5,941 bases of DNA from SFEL01 sp045603585 (GTDB lineage Bacteria > Bacillota > Clostridia > Christensenellales > CAG-138), in assembly GCA_045603585.1 (NCBI GenBank), contig JAZUMK010000049.1, positions 1-5,941 on the forward strand. Direction: 5' to 3'. A model generated the notes under the pieces. It did not search any database and was not told where the DNA came from. It saw nothing but the letters and a program-made list of their open reading frames with translations. Position numbers and translations under genes: made by a program. Of this stretch, positions 5,724 through 5,941 are shown piece by piece. Position 1 is the stretch's first letter; the number at the start of each line of letters is the position of its first letter.

Positions 5724-5912
5724 AGAAACGGATCGCCACGGCAAGCCTTTCGGCTGCCTCGCAATGACAGTTGCAGAGGTGGGTCGTATTATCGTAAGCG
5801 AGGGAACATTGCTGCCATGGCGGGCGATCACTGATCGCCCCTACAGGATTTACGCCGTGTATGGATGGTGCACCCCGCTTTTCCGTAAGGAAAAGCTGCA
5901 TTGAAGGGCGGC
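5724..5912. repeat. Tandem hairpin-rich repeat, unit 3 (truncated at linker)
   Basis: Hairpin A is at 5732-5765, B at 5822-5840 and C at 5877-5896. Hairpin A matches unit 1 except for one T-to-C change at 5734, which breaks a pair in the outer stem. The identical segment is 5804-5905. After AAGGGCGG the sequence leaves the linker found after units 1 and 2, so this is the right end of the tandem array. Confidence 0.88.
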
Positions 5913-5938
5913 GGTGGGTATAGATATCTGACCGCCCT
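5905..5938. repeat. Right terminal inverted structure of the array
   Basis: AGGGCGG (5905-5911) pairs with CCGCCCT (5932-5938); an alternative pairing is GGCGGT (5910-5915) with ACCGCC (5931-5936). The loop holds the 8-bp palindrome AGATATCT (5922-5929) and GGGTATAGAT (5916-5925), the exact inverse of the left end. The window stops 3 bp later, so any target-site duplication cannot be seen. Confidence 0.5.
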
Positions 5939-5941
5939 CCC

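Noticed and set aside
5150..5901. Open frames within the repeat array on both strands (up to 174 codons on the minus strand, 5377-5901)
   Set aside because: They encode the same peptide pieces again because the DNA repeats. They cross hairpins and have no convincing ribosome sites. They are typical spurious translations of hairpin repeats.
5251..5912. CRISPR array
   Set aside because: The units are 233-240 bp with no short repeat/unique spacer alternation, and there are no cas genes.

Overview
The window looks like a chromosomal segment of a Gram-positive, gut-type Clostridia bacterium, probably Oscillospirales/Ruminococcaceae-like. This is inference from moderately high-GC genes with strong AGGAGG-type ribosome sites, an AraC-regulated sugar operon, a PocR-type regulator, and intergenic repeats carrying the ATTGC...GCAATGACA and GGGCGAT...ATCGCCC hairpins that I associate with such genomes. 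No rRNA, tRNA, transposase, prophage or CRISPR locus is visible. All five protein genes lie on the minus strand, so transcription runs from high to low coordinates.

Layout in the direction of transcription. First comes a block of about 750 bp without genes (about 5175-5941), made of three tandem copies of a 233-240 bp hairpin-rich repeat and ending at the window edge. It is bounded by a short, partly degenerate inverted repeat. Next is an AraC/XylS-type regulator with an N-terminal cupin (4125-5009) and a good sigma-A-like promoter. A 124-bp intergenic region follows, with an 11-bp inverted repeat and a probable promoter. Then comes a three-gene operon: UDP-hexose 4-epimerase (galE-like, 2981-4000), a sugar-1-phosphate nucleotidyltransferase (2007-2936) and a NahK-type N-acetylhexosamine 1-kinase (893-2005). 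The operon ends in a clear intrinsic terminator (851-878). After a regulatory-looking intergenic region with two palindromes, a second regulator begins at 647 and runs off the left edge. It has a PocR sensory domain followed by an AraC helix-turn-helix domain.

How they may work together (inference). The kinase would phosphorylate free GalNAc/GlcNAc (or a related sugar) at C1, the nucleotidyltransferase would convert the sugar-1-phosphate to UDP-sugar, and the epimerase would interconvert the galacto and gluco forms. The epimerase has Cys300 where E. coli GalE has the size-restricting Tyr299. That fits N-acetylated UDP-sugars and agrees with a HexNAc kinase in the same operon. This resembles the bifidobacterial lnp (lacto-N-biose/galacto-N-biose) pathway, but with a nucleotidyltransferase where a GalT-type transferase would be expected. 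The adjacent cupin-AraC protein is the obvious candidate sugar-responsive regulator. The most unusual non-coding feature is the repeat array: each unit has three separate hairpins, a 102-bp segment appears identical in all three units, and one hairpin shows a compensatory base-pair change.
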